Source: Trematomus loennbergii (lineage: Eukaryota > Chordata > Actinopteri > Perciformes > Nototheniidae). Taken from it: DNA of 64,000 nucleotides. The stretch is from positions 62,001 through 126,000 of the forward strand of contig JAAOOA010000328.1 of assembly GCA_012861695.1 (NCBI GenBank). The letters are read 5' to 3'. The number at the start of each line of letters is the position of its first letter. Position 1 is the stretch's first letter. The position numbers and the translations under genes are program-made. Of this stretch, positions 12,267-24,953 are shown in pieces. The notes under the pieces were generated by a model, which was given only the letters and a program-made list of their open reading frames with translations, had not been told where the DNA came from and did no database searches.

Positions 12267-13808
12267 TTAAATAACATTCAACACATTCATGTTTGGAAAT
12301 ACTATTCCTCTTTGCCATCCCTGAGACCCCCTGCCTCTGTTATAGTCATGGAAACCTCCCCTGGGGTAACTGTGTGGAGGGCCGTTGTTTGGTGCAATGT
12401 TCTGCGGACACTCTCTGGACCAATGTGTCAGCTGACCACATTTGAAGCATCCTTCACTTTGGGCACCTCTTGCTGTTGATTGAAAACGTCCTCCTCCTCT
12501 GCCCCTTCGTTGTATGGGAGGGTATACCTGTGCTTGCGGCTGTACTTGGGTAGGCAGATATGCAGGTGTTTGCTGTTGAAGATACTGTGGTGCTTGTGGC
12601 TGTACTTGGGTAGGAAGATACACAGGTGCTTGCTGTTGCTGGAGTTGTGTGGGACATGCATTGGACCAATGTGACGTCTGACCACATGTGTAGCAGCCAC
12701 CATTCTGGAAACGTCTTCCTCTGAAACTTCCTCCTCCGCTTTGTTGGTTCTGCATTTGATTCTCTGGTTCTTCCTGAGTTTGAACTGTTAGAGGTGTTCG
12801 CCCTGCCTTCTCTGGTTCTATGGCTATCTCTGAAGCTTCTCCTCCCTTCTCCTTGTCTTCTTCCTACAAGCCTCAATGTCTTTCTCAGCTACCTGCATCT
12901 TCAAAAGTCTTAGTTTTAGTGCTTTCATCACTTCGTCATTTTCTTGGGATCTTTCATCTGCACAATGTGTTGGTTCAGGAGAGCAACCAGTTCGGTAATT
13001 TTTCTCTTCTTGCTCTTTTTCCCATATTTTCCTTTCTTCTTGTTCTTGTCTTTGTCTTTGTTCCATTCTTTTGATGAGTTCTGCTTCCATTCTGATGAGT
13101 TCTGCTTCCATTCTTCTGTTGAACTCTTCCTCTCTGATGTGTTTTGCTTCCATTCTTCTTTTGAACTCTTCCTCTCTGATGAGTTCTGCTTCCTTCAGCT
13201 GGTTGACACTGGATAGGATTCTTACCTCAAACGCCAATTCTTTCACATTTGGGGCTTGAATTGATGCTTGGTGAGAAGGGTTGTTCTCTGATATGTCGGG
13301 AGGAGGCACTTCGGTCAGGCTTGGATACTGCTTTGGAGTTTGGATAACTGGAGCCTCTTCTGTTATTTCTGCTGTGTCTTCATTTACTGGCAGATCTGCT
13401 GCTTCTACCAAATGTAAGCTTGTTGTCAATCCCTGCTGGCATATTTTAGATGGAGTATCAGACTTGTAACTCTAGCTCTTCTTTCTTCAGCTTTGTTCAT
13501 AGCGCTTTTTTCAGGTCCATACCACGAGGGTCGTCCAGCTTTGATCCATGCCTCTTGCTGTTGTAGGTATTCTCCATTCTCATATTCAACTACTGCTTTT
13601 CTATGGGCTTTCGTTGGTCCAGGTTTATCATCTGCTGAATCAATCCTCTCGTTTGCCACTGCTCGAACAGTTTCTCTATTCTGTTCCATGTCTTCTGTCT
13701 ATCTTTTGGCGCTGTCATAACATCTGACCTGATGTTTACCCTCTCCTTAATATCTGCAGTTGAGCCTGGCATTGAGAATGCTCTTAACTTAGTGTATTTT
13801 GGCGACAT
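12267..13808 (-). pseudogene. Retroviral gag, frameshifted
   Basis: Three overlapping minus-strand frames together cover Gag, with shifts near 13640-13690, 13430 and 12760-12830. The first piece (from MSPKYTKLR at 13808) is matrix-like. The middle piece has a proline-rich stretch and a long charged coiled coil (REEEFKRRMEA repeats). The last piece is nucleocapsid with two CCHC knuckles, CYTCGQTSHWSNAC and CFKCGQLTHWSREC, both C-x2-C-x4-H-x4-C. They are separated by a Gln/Pro-rich linker that itself repeats YLPTQVQPQ. A typical capsid domain between coiled coil and knuckles is not evident. Gag would bind and package genomic RNA. The shifts may be sequencing errors. Confidence 0.8.
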
Positions 13809-13922
13809 ATTGCTTAAGTAGTTGGATATAGTTATTAAATGTATCAAAGATGAATCACTAATCTTCTGAATAGTACCTTCGCTCCTGATAGCAAATATCC
13901 TATGTCATCCAAACTCAACTTC

Positions 13923-14021
13923 CACTTTTTTTTTTTTTTTTTTAGATTTTTTTTAAAAGATTAATAAAGTAACATAAAAAATATGCAAACATTTTTAGAT
14001 TTTTTTTTTTTTTTTTTTTAA
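13923..14021. repeat. Duplicated poly(T) tracts
   Basis: Two long T runs, each containing TTTTTAGATTTTTTTT, separated by about 50 bp in the ERV leader. Low complexity; the lengths are unreliable. Confidence 0.8.
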
Positions 14022-14478
14022 ACTTGTACAGTGGCTTGGCTTTGAAATATGCAAATAGAATCTCGTGAAAATCCAACTTCTGAAAATCAACTTTATAGTG
14101 TATTTAATATACCAATGTGCATGAAATTATGCTAATATCATAAACTGTTTACTTCAATTATGTGAGTTTTTTAGATATTCTACAGTCTAGGTTGAAAAAA
14201 CCACCTGTGATTCTATCTATGTGTGATGAAGTACTGTTCATCTAGAACACTTGAAAGTAAACTTTAGCATATGGCTATAATTGGTGATATTTTATACGTT
14301 TTTCTTTGTGCAACAATTCTGTACAACCAGCAGAGTGCGCTGTTGTAATTTTTCAGTTGTATCTACCCTTTTTAGCCCTCCTTAAAAACGTACTTCTTTT
14401 TAACAAGAAGCTTATTTTCTTAATAACTACCTTTGATATGGGAAGGAAATTCACTTTATGGTTAAACAGTAAAAACAT

Positions 14479-14598
14479 CAGCCATCACATTTGAATAAAC
14501 CAGCCAAATACAATCACAATGCTTAAAGATTTAAACAATAACACATAATCCAGCCATCACATTTGAATAAACCAGCCAAATACAATCACAATGCTTAA
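14479..14598. repeat. 48-bp direct duplication
   Basis: The block starting CAGCCATCACATTTGAATAA at 14479-14526 is repeated perfectly at 14551-14598 with a 24-bp spacer. Confidence 0.9.
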
Positions 14599-15680
14599 GA
14601 TCAGATCCAAACACCAACTCCAATATCTATAGGTAACCTGATTTATCAAAATGTACTATTTCCTAAATCCAACTGGGTCAAGAAGAATGGTTTGTTATTC
14701 ACAAGATGGAGGTCAGAAAGGACTTGGCCTCATGTGAGTGAAACCACAAAGAACAAAAGAGTCTGTCGAATTAGCATTTCTTGAAATGGCGACTGCCTTG
14801 TGTCTTGTTTGAAATACAGTCAAAACAAGATGGCTACTGATTATTTAGAACTCTGACCCCCAGAACAAAGAGATGTTGAAATTATCCCATGTGATTCTCA
14901 CTGATGAGTTTAAATAATGGCTTGGTGATCTTCAAATGGACAAATGGAAACCCTGGTGTGGTATGACACAGTTTAAAAATACAACAGAAAACTATACTTT
15001 ATATTCAAAATAACATTTCAATGAATATGGGCTTTATCCTAGAGATATCCTATTCTTAAAATGAGGAACCCTTACGTCATAAGCCTTAAACCTATCTCGT
15101 AATATTGACCTTATGGTCTGGTGATTATCTGATGTTGCTTAGATACGCTAGTGTGGGACCAATATGGAGACCTATCAGCTACCAAGAACAGACCGTCGTC
15201 ATATATAACGTAATGCTGCTGTAACTCCTATTACCGTAATCCACTCTGCAATATCTTGGTTGAAAAACACAACAGTATAACACCTACTAGCCGTACTAGC
15301 TTTGTCGTCCGAAACGACTAACGCCCTCAGCGTCTTTTAATATTGTCCTACACAATATTATAGTCCCTAATGACTTTAAAAGATTAATATTAAAAACATG
15401 CAGTTGGTTAATGAATCAAAGAAAGGAATAGAGACTTACCCTTTGCTTGCTCTAAAACAACGCCACGTGGTTTGGTTTAAATTTAGATATTTAACATTAC
15501 ATTTACAGCTGTTCTCAGGATGTCCTGCTCGCCTCAAAACACACAAATCTAAATGGTTCTATATAAGCTATTGAAGAATTTGATATAACTGGCTTCTCCT
15601 TACCGTTCGCATATGGGCCCTTTGTGTGTTTTGAGGTTCGCGAAATCTCCGTCGAAACTAGCTATTCCTCTCCCAGTGTC

Positions 15681-15702
15681 GATATCACATGTCGGGTCAC
15701 CA
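15681..15702 (-). other. Primer binding site, tRNA-Trp type
   Basis: Two bases inside the 5' LTR the minus strand reads TGGTGACCCGACATGTGAT. This matches the complement of a vertebrate tRNA-Trp 3' end (TGGTGACCCCGACGTGAT) apart from a lost C and an extra base pair. Confidence 0.8.
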
Positions 15703-15704
15703 GA

Positions 15705-16480
15705 TGTTGATAATTCGTGATCTTCTCGCTCCCAGGAAAGAAACTTAAAATAACGAGACTAATGGAGTCTCTGAAAAGGTTCAAATGGGTAGTTTAATTA
15801 AGTAACGTGGTTAAAGAACAAGCATGGGTAATGGAGAGACAAAGCCGGTGTGTCTTCAGGCAGGCTGCAGCGAAGGAAAGAAGAGAGCGAGCGGTCCTCA
15901 GTCCGCTGCTTTTATCCATCTCCCGTCGTCTCCCGCTGTGCAAATAGTAGGTATTCCCTTCTCATTTGCCGGTTCGATATCGCGAGAGCACAGATGATTT
16001 CGACATTGATATTCTCTGCCTACTTCCTTAAGCATTTTCTCCTCATTATCTCTGTCATGACTTTCTATTTAATACCTTATAAACAGCTGTAATCGTTAGT
16101 TTACAAGTCCTAGAAACACTTTTACGACACCGTTCTCGTTTACGGTAGCTCCCTCTGACGTCATAGCTACTCACGTATGTGTAAACACTCCATGATCAAA
16201 CTGTTCCTTTATCTAATATTCAGCAGTAATAATATCTTAACGTCTATCAATGTAGTGTTAAAGTCCGTTAGTTTTGGTGTATAACACTCCAAGTCACTTT
16301 CACTTTACATTCAGAAAACGCAACATTTAGTCACATGCAAACCAGATAAAGATTTTCAGAATAAAAGCTTGGCATTGATTTCCTGAGAACTTCCGGGTTT
16401 TCCACAATAAAACAGCTTTAAAACTGACGATATGTTTTAGACTGAATTATGCTGTTTAACATTGATTTTAATTTCTAACA
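15705..16480 (-). repeat. 5' LTR of the ERV (right copy)
   Basis: 776 bp. The TATA-like ATAAAAG is at plus 15909-15915 and the CRE palindrome TGACGTCA at 16156-16163, upstream in element orientation. Against the left LTR I see a dozen or more small insertions/deletions and no clear substitution. Confidence 0.93.
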
Positions 16481-16484
16481 CTAT

Positions 16485-17339
16485 CCAACGTGTTTATGAT
16501 GCGCCAGCGGACGTCATAAATGTGCGTCTGCTGCTGTGGGGAAACTATGTTAACTACAGTTTTCTATACAGCGGACTACAACATGGATGTTTAATAAGAA
16601 CGAGGGACTACTGTAAACTCATCTAGAGACTCTGCACCGTGCTCTGATGCTGTTGTTTATGCTTTATGAACGGGGACAACAGAGAAACATATTCTTCATG
16701 ACCAAAGTTGGAATTGAAATAAAAAAGGAAAGTGAAACTTATGCTCGTCACCCTCTCCCTCCGGTCCACATTAATACAAATGATCCCAATACGTATGATT
16801 GTATGAAAAGATCTTCAAATCAATACAAATGTATTATTATAAACGTTAGTCTTAACATCTATCACTGTGTATATCACCATTCAAACATCTTTTCAAAGTT
16901 GATCAAACCCCACACAGCTCAGTAAAGACTGTGAAATGTGACTTTATTGATCATTTCAGTAAAAACTAACGTTCATATTTCTCTTTTTGATTATAATACT
17001 GATGAACGTTCAAAACAAAGCACTTTGGCAACTGACCACATACGTTTTAAAATGCTTAATAAGCACCGTAACTTTCATGATATAATTCTCGTTCATAATC
17101 GGTTGTTTCCGTGAACGGCCGACTGTTGTGTGACGGCAAATGCTGCGGCCGCAAGGCATTGTGGGGCAGCATGTTCTCTCTCCTTTCGGTTAGGGAGGTC
17201 CAGTGGTTCCTAAGCTAAAGGAGGTTATAAAGGAAGTTTGAAACCTCCTTTCCTTTCACTTAGAGAATTGGAACAGCACTTATCATGGCTGCCACTGAGG
17301 GACTTCCGGGTCATTTCACTCCGTTACGAAGGTTCCTAA
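16485..17339. other. Body of the outer DNA-transposon shells
   Basis: No gene recognised. The frame at 16647-16925 has no familiar motif. The end contains the GGTTCCTAAGCTAAAG repeats described for the inner shell. Confidence 0.4.
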
Positions 17340-17631
17340 GCTAAAGTCAAAATCAAAGTCAGCTTTATTGTCAATAATTCTACATGTTGTACATCCAGAA
17401 ATATCGAAATATCGTTTCCCGCAGTCCTACAGTGTGACATGTATACATTAAACAAAAAACAAAAGGGCCTAGATAAACATGGTATACATTAAACAAAACA
17501 AAGGGCCTAGATACCGGGGTATACAGTTTAAAATGTTAATAATATAATTTAAGTGTTCAAAGTACAGTTTCAGTGCAGTAGCAGCGGAGATGGGCAGAAA
17601 AGTGAGTTAGGGGGTTAGAGTCCAGGACCAT

Positions 17632-17780
17632 TTGGGGCAGGGGAGAAAGGTGGGAGGCAGGGTGGAGAGTTCAGGGGAGAGATGTCAGAGAGGGGAGAGA
17701 TGGAGGGAGGGAGGGGAGAGAGTTCAGGGGAGAGATGTCAGAGAGGGGAGGAGATGGAGAGAGGGGAGAGAGTTCAGCAT
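17632..17780. repeat. GGGGAGAGAKGT-rich purine repeat
   Basis: Irregular repeats of GGGGAGAGATGTCAGAGAGG in the 3' part of the LINE. Confidence 0.7.
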
Positions 17781-17878
17781 CCTGACCGCCTGGTGGAGGA
17801 CGCTGTTCCTCAGCCTGGAGGTGCGCGAGCTGAGGCTGAGAACCTTCTTCCTGGAGGCAGGAGGCTGAAGAGGCTGTT

Positions 17879-18107
17879 GGAGGGGTGGGTGGAGTCACCC
17901 TCAATGCTGAGTGCTTTGTGGGTGAGGCGGGTGTTGGAGGGGTGGGTTGGAGTCACCCTCAATGCTGAGTGCTTTGTGGGTGAGGCGGGTGTTGGAGGGG
18001 TGGGTGGAGTCACCCTCAATGCTGAGTGCTTTGCGGGTGAGGCGGGTGTTGGAGGGGTGGGTGGAGTCACCCTCAATGCTGAGTGCTTTGCGGGTGAGGC
18101 GGGTGTG
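17879..18107. repeat. 57-bp minisatellite, four copies, inside the LINE
   Basis: Four near-perfect copies of a 57-bp unit beginning GGAGGGGTGGGTGGAGTCAC. The unit corresponds to the RT tail coding KALSIEGDSTHPSN, which is present once in a normal LINE. One copy has an extra T. Confidence 0.92.
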
Positions 18108-18298
18108 TTGTATAAGTCCTGTAGTGAGGCGGGTGTTGTATATGTCCTGTAGTGAGGGGAGTGAGGCGGGTGTTGTATATGTCCTGGAGTGAGGGGAGTG
18201 AGGCGGGTGTTGTATATGTCCTGTAGTGAGGCGGGTGTTGTATATGTCCTGTAGTGAGGCGGGTGTTGTATATGTCCTGTAGTGAGGGGAGTGAGGCA
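18096..18298. repeat. 28/37-bp minisatellite inside the LINE
   Basis: About six copies of GTGAGGCGGGTGTTGTATAT plus eight bases; some carry an extra GTGAGGGGA. The unit codes for SLQDIYNTR on the minus strand and adjoins the 57-bp array. Confidence 0.9.
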
Positions 18299-19057
18299 CA
18301 GATGATCCTCTGGGCAGAGTTCACTATGCGCTGCAGGCTCTTGCGGTCGGCGGCGGTGCAGCTTCCGAACCACAGCGTGATGCAGCTGCTGAGGATGCTC
18401 TCGGTGGCGCCTCGGTAGAAGGACAGCATGATGGGGGGTGATGCTCGGCTCGCTTGAGCTTCCGGATGAAGTACAGGCGCTGCTGGGCTTTCCTCGCTAG
18501 AGCGGTGGTGTTGTTTTTCCAGGTGAGGTCCTCAGTGATGGTCACACCAAGGAATTTGGTGCTGGTCACCTGCTCCACAGCAGCGCCGTTGATGGTCAGG
18601 GGAGTGGGGGTCCACGGTGGGTTCTCCTGAAGTAAACAACTATCTCCTTTGTTTTCTCCAGGTTGAGGAAGAGGTTGTTGTTTTGGCACCACAGGGCCAG
18701 CTGGTTCACTTCCTTCCTGGAGTTAGTCTCATCGTTGTTGCTGATGAGACCCACCACAGTAGTGTCGTCTGCAAACTTCACGATGTGGTTGGTGCTGAAG
18801 GTGGGTTTGCAGTCGTGGGTCAGCAGAGTGAAGAGAAGGGGCTGAGCACACATCCTTGGGGGGCCCCCGTGCTCAGTATGAGGGTGTCTGAGGTGTTATT
18901 GTTGACCCGTACAGCTTGTGGTCTCTCTGTGAGGAAGTCCAGCAACCAGTTGCAGAGAGAGGGGCTGTTCTGTGCTTCAAAACGTGCAAAGAAAGAGTTG
19001 AGGTTGTTGAGCAGGGAGGTATGACTGTCACAGGTCTGTGGCGGTAGTTTGTAGTCC

Positions 19058-19152
19058 GTTAGGGTCCTTATGCCCTGCCACAGGCTCCGTTAGGGTCCTT
19101 ATGCCCTGCCACAGGCCACCGTTAGGGTTCCTTATGCCCTGCCACAGGCTCC
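19058..19152. repeat. 31-bp minisatellite inside the LINE
   Basis: Three copies of GTTAGGGTCCTTATGCCCTG plus eleven bases, corresponding to the [14 protein letters not shown] site of the LINE. Confidence 0.9.
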
Positions 19153-20179
19153 GTGAGCCCGCTATCTTTGAAATGTCCTGTAATTTCTCGGGTGTATTCT
19201 TGTTTTGCTTTCCTGATGCCACGGGACAGGTCAGCCCTGGCTGCTTCAGCCCAGCTGGATCTCCAGCTCTGAAGGCGATGTTGCGGGCCTTCAGCAGCGT
19301 GTGGACCTCCCCTGTCAGCCATGGCTTCTGGTTAGCCCGGATGGTGATGGCTCTGTTTTGTGTCACATCGTCAATGCACTTGGTGATGTAGCCCGTGACT
19401 GTCTCTGTGTATTCTTGTATGTCAGTGTGATTGGTTGTATGTGGCTGGCCTGCTTGAACATGTCCCAGTCTGTAGTGTAAATGGACTATTCGACCGCACC
19501 CTGGTGTGTATATAACTTTCCCCGATTCCATTGGCTCTAGCGGTTATAAAGAGATTTCATTCATCAAAATCGAGCAAGGGGGGCCAGAGATAGGTCAAAT
19601 CCACCCAAATGACCCCAGAAGTGGGGTTTTTTGGCTAAACCTCTCTAAAAAGGTCAAATGTCACTTGTTTTGCATCAATCTTGATACAGGGTACTTATTA
19701 TATGTTGTACTTTGGATTCCTTAAGCTTTTAGTCTACTATCCCATCATCCAAGGGTAGTTTTCACTATAAGTAAAAAATAATTGTTGGACGGACACTATA
19801 ATTTACAGTTTTTTACTATGTAAAATCTGAATTTTCTTTAAAATAAAAAACATATATATTGATTCTGACTTCTCTACATCCAACTCACAGGTTATCATTA
19901 CTTTGAGAATAAAGATTATTAATTTAACCCTTTTAGAAGGGAAGATATGGTCATTTGTTCTGGGAATGTCATTTTCGAGCCTGAGACCTGAAAAACAGGC
20001 TCAGGGGTTAAGAGGTTAAATACATTTCGGCCAGGGGTGTAGAGCTATATTGTTAAGCACCGGATTAGCAAAACAGGAGAATGTGTGCACTGTGCCTTTC
20101 ACGCACCACCTTCACTGTGTTTACCTTCAGAATCATTAGAAAGGATAAAGAGCGACCGCAGTGTCGCAATGTGTTTTAA

Positions 20180-22087
<1,908 letters not shown>

Positions 22088-22159
22088 CCGGAAGTTGCAT
22101 TATGAAAAGAAACCAAGATAATATATTGATATTTCAATGAAAAAAAATGAGTTTTACAG

Positions 22160-22483
22160 TGTGGTACCTGAGCAAGGTCAAATTGCACTGATGGGACCAA
22201 ATGTACCCTAATGTACCTACTAAATTAGCATCTATCTTGACATCAAGGGTGGTTTTCACTATAAATAATGGGTTTCTTTTAGGCGGAGATTAGAAATTAA
22301 ATTTTTTGAATTTACTCTGACACAGCAACATCTATATTGATTCTGACACTTCTACAGCCAACTCACAGGTGTATCATTGCTTTGATAAAAAAGATGATTC
22401 ATATACCCCTTTTAGAAGTGAAGATAGAGTCATTCATTCTGGGCATGTCATTTTCGAGCCTGAGGCCTGAATAGCCCCACAGG
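22160..22483. mobile_element. Second TTAA-family transposon right end
   Basis: Diverged copy of the sequence at 19690-20015 (shared TTGATTCTGAC, CCAACTCACAGG, TCATTTTCGAGCCTGA), ending at TTAA (22484-22487). After it NLR intron sequence (ATGAACTAATGATG) resumes. Confidence 0.6.
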
Positions 22484-22526
22484 TTAAATGAACTAATGAT
22501 GTTTACAACATGTGTTGTTTCCACAG

Positions 22527-22631
22527 ACAGAGAGCAGAGTCTCCAGTCCCCAGCTGTCTGTCTCTGAAGAGTGACGGGTCTAAAGACTTTCCTCCAGACT
22601 TCAGTAATGAACCTGCACCCTCAGACACAAA
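22527..22631 (+). CDS. NLRC3-like N-terminal peptide exon, intact copy 3
   Basis: 105 bp, 35 codons, between CCACAG and GTAAGAG, hence frame-preserving. It reads SPVPSCLSLKSDGSKD then PPDFSNEPAPSDTK. This is the repeated N-terminal peptide of fish NLRC3-like proteins, where each copy is its own exon. It lies 19 kb from copies 2 and 4. The full CCCC run shows that copies 1 and 2 have lost a base. Confidence 0.85.
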
Positions 22632-23112
22632 GTAAGAGTTTCTGCTGTAACCTGACCTGAAGAGGATCCAGTTTTGATGTTATCTGATAATCTAACCTGT
22701 CTTTAATGATCGCAGTAAAGAAACTTAGTAACAGTACAGTAACAAAGTTTAAACTCTTGATCCCTGGCGTCATCAGCGATAGTAAATAATCTACATACAG
22801 ACAGAAGTCTAATGGCGCGTTTCCACTACAGCGCGGAGCACGGTTTAAGAGGGCTGTGACGTCAGCGGCCCGTTTTTGGTTGCGTTTCCACTTGGCCTAG
22901 TACCGCTAGCGGGTCCTAATTCACAGTTTTTCTGGCCTCATAAAATCATGGTTCTAGGGCCAGAGACAACGAGGCTGAGTGTGTGACGTCAACACTCTCG
23001 ACTGCTGATTGGTCGGAGGGAATCGTCACAATCGGCGCGCAACATAATCCCTAGCGTCGCATATATATATAGCGAAGCTTGCAGCATTTTTGTTAACAGA
23101 GGAGCTACAACA

Positions 23113-23283
23113 ATGGCAAAGAAAAGCACGCCATGGTCGGTCGAGGAAGTGACGACGTTCCTCCATTATATTGCAGATGATAAGGTCCAGCGGGAGCTCG
23201 ACGGGACAACTCACAATATCAAAGTCTTTCAGGAGGTCTCTACAGACACTGGAGTCTGCAACGGCGTTACTGGAGTCTGCATG
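23113..23283 (+). pseudogene. Harbinger Myb-like protein, first exon
   Basis: The ATG at 23113 gives MAKKSTPWSVEEVTTFLHYI, then VQRELDGTTHNIKVFQEVS. This is the start of the Myb/SANT-like DNA-binding domain carried by PIF/Harbinger elements, which helps the transposase bind DNA and enter the nucleus. After VFQEVS the sequence leaves the domain (a TGGAGTCTGC repeat) and reaches donor GTAAGT at 23284. Helices 2-3 are therefore missing: truncated. Confidence 0.75.
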
Positions 23284-23687
23284 GTAAGTTTTTGCTAACG
23301 CTCTGTTATTTTCTTGGAACCTTTGTCCCTATCTGTTCTAAAGCTCACTTCTAACAAACAAGTCTATTTTATCCTTACATTTATGTTCGACAACCCATGC
23401 TTTTATGGAGCCCCGAAGGCTAGCTAGCTAGCTAAGGCAGATAGCATTAGCTAGAGCTATTGTTTGCTAACACCATATGTGCCATTGTTTACGTTCAGTT
23501 TGTCTTTTCTATAGTTGTTGTTGCTATTTATAGTATTGTGCTGCAGTAGTTTGTGGAATTAACAAGTCATGTTTCTGTTCTAGATGATTACATTGGGACT
23601 AGCGAGGAGGAACAGTTCCAACAACGTCCTCTGCATCGACATCCTCCACATCAACAGCACAAACTCCATCTCGACCACAGACACCAA

Positions 23688-24635
23688 CACGAGCACAGAC
23701 ACCAACACGACCACAGACACCAACACGAGCACAGACACCAACACGAGCACAGACACCAACACGAGCACAGTGTTGTAGCAAAAACCGTGGTGGTGGCTTA
23801 AAGCCCACCTCCGCTACGCGCCGTTCGTTAGATGAGGCTGGTTATATTTAATAAAAGAAGGAATTCAAAACACCGGAATAAAGGTTATAACAATAATCTG
23901 ATTTTACTGGTAAAAAACAAAACACGTATACAAGTTTACAGAGTACTCTGGACTTCCAGTTCTACTGCCGTGCGATACAGGTATCGGGACCAGCCAGTCA
24001 GAAACAGGAAGCATTTTGCATGAATAAACAACAGTATTCATAAACATATTTTGGGGCGGAGATGTGTTCACTTCTTCCTTCCCATTTTACTCCGAAGCGA
24101 ATCAGAGAGTCCGTGGGGAGGAGCTGTGTGAGCTGCTCACTCCCCCAGGTGTTTTTACTGGTTGGATTCACTTCTGGTCGGGTCTAATACAGCGAATCAG
24201 AGTTCTGAGAAAAAGTATGTTTTCTTCTGAGCAGAACGTGAGATTCGGAAGTACACCAGGACAGAGTCAATCTTTATCTCTGCACCTGTATTCACTCATT
24301 TACTTTCCAAGGAATATTCACACAAACTATTCTTACCCAGACAACCAAACATTGTACACAGATATATTGATGCCCAGAAAGGACCTTGAAAAGAATATGT
24401 GTGTGTGCTGGTGGGAGGAGGTGTATGTGTGTGTAGCAGGATATCTGGGTCAGTGGGTGTAAGTGAGGATTACTTAAAACAGTTCAAACAATACATGTTC
24501 ACTAAAATACAGTTCAAAATAATACATGTTTACTTCAATACAGTTTAGAACCATATCTGTTTACTTTAACAGACACCAACACGAGCACAGACACCAACAC
24601 GAGCACAGACACCAACACGAGCACAGACACCAACG
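23688..24635. repeat. 18-bp coding minisatellite, split in two blocks
   Basis: CCAACACGAGCACAGACA units at 23688-23770 (five, two with CCA instead of GCA) and 24573-24635 (about three). The LTR-like insertion divides the array. Confidence 0.88.
23771..24568. mobile_element. LTR-like insertion (possible solo LTR)
   Basis: About 800 bp starting TGTTGTAGC, flanked by ACAG on both sides (23767-23770, 24569-24572). It has two AATAAA signals (near 23877 and 24020). The right end (TTTACTTTA before ACAG) is not the canonical CA unless the end is drawn at AACA, 24571. No coding sequence recognised. Confidence 0.45.
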
Positions 24636-24953
24636 CCGAGTGCCAGCTCGACACCGCGTGTGGTTCTAGGTAAGAAATAGGCTGGAATTGTGACTTGTGA
24701 CTGTGAAAAAAACTGTAGACCATCCATCGTCAGTAAGTAAAATAAGCTGTACCACTGTGTGGGAATGCTCTGTTACAAGTAAAGTAACTAGCTAGGAAGC
24801 AGCTAGTATCTATGGCCAGAACTTTCTTTAATTCATCCTTACTGTTGTTCTGTTTATACATTTATTCTTATATCCTTTTGTGACCTGTACCTGTCCTGTG
24901 TTTTTTCATTCTTATTGCTAATTATTATTGCTATAATTATCTTGTCACCAGGC

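Larger units (their letters stand above)
13809..15680 (-). other. Long ERV leader between primer site and gag
   Basis: About 1.87 kb, unusually long for a retroviral leader. No reading frame of note. It includes the poly(T) tracts and a 48-bp direct duplication. It may hold packaging signals; I see none I can name. Confidence 0.5.
5920..16480 (-). mobile_element. Endogenous retrovirus, pol-deleted, on the minus strand
   Basis: Two LTRs (5920-6686 and 15705-16480) start TG and end CA in element orientation. They are flanked by the 4-bp duplication CTAT (5916-5919 and 16481-16484). Element order, right to left: 5' LTR, primer binding site, long leader, gag with two CCHC knuckles, integrase C-terminal remnants, a short Env-leader-like ORF, about 3.3 kb of mostly non-coding DNA, polypurine tract, 3' LTR. 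A 4-bp duplication and an MLV-like integrase tail suggest a gamma/epsilon-type fish ERV. Protease and reverse transcriptase are not recognisable, so this copy could only move with help. By eye the LTRs differ only by small indels, so the insertion looks very young. Confidence 0.88.
17340..19471 (-). mobile_element. Rex1/CR1-like LINE, internally deleted, with minisatellites
   Basis: The plus-strand start AAAGTCAGCTTTATTGTCAA is the usual 3' end of this fish LINE. On the minus strand a reverse-transcriptase piece at 18853-18596 has the catalytic FADDTTVVGLI (YxDD box). It is followed by LGVTITEDLTW and, in another frame, FYRGATESILSSCITLWFGS. An upstream piece (19531-19028) has NQKPWLTGEVHTLLKARN, the linker before RT. 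Between them the fingers and early palm are deleted, and TDWDMFKQAS near 19470 marks the 5' truncation. Three minisatellites have grown inside the coding part. It cannot be active. Confidence 0.85.
5751..19500. mobile_element. Inner DNA transposon shell with GCGGTCGAATA inverted ends
   Basis: GGTTGCGGTCGAATA at 5751-5765 is the inverse of TATTCGACCGCACC at 19487-19500. Between the ends, outside the ERV and LINE, lie fold-back-prone segments (GGTTCCTAAGCTAAAG twice near 17205 and 17330, AAGGCATTGTGGGG at 17154). These are typical of fish non-autonomous elements. No coding capacity is visible. The target duplication was not identified. Confidence 0.4.
5083..20015. mobile_element. Outer TTAA-target DNA transposon shell (piggyBac/Kolobok-like)
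   Basis: Left end is TTAA (5079-5082) followed by CCTCTTAAGC. Right end is GGTTAAGAGG followed by TTAA (20016-20019). The two ends are inverted and each abuts a TTAA, the target duplication of piggyBac and Kolobok elements. A diverged second right end of the same family lies at about 22160-22483, also ending at TTAA. Removing the ERV (10.6 kb) and the LINE (2.1 kb) would leave about 2.2 kb. I see no transposase. The pairing of these two ends is inferred, not proven. Confidence 0.45.
23584..24668 (+). pseudogene. Harbinger Myb-like protein, Thr/Pro/Gln-rich middle exon, interrupted
   Basis: After acceptor TTCTAG the exon reads DDYIGTSEEE. After a frame change it becomes a Ser/Thr/Pro-rich tract with QTPTRA repeats that comes from an 18-bp minisatellite. 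At 23771 it is split by an 800-bp LTR-like insertion. It resumes at 24569 with the same repeat and ends TPTPSASSTPR before GTAAGAAA at 24669. Confidence 0.6.
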
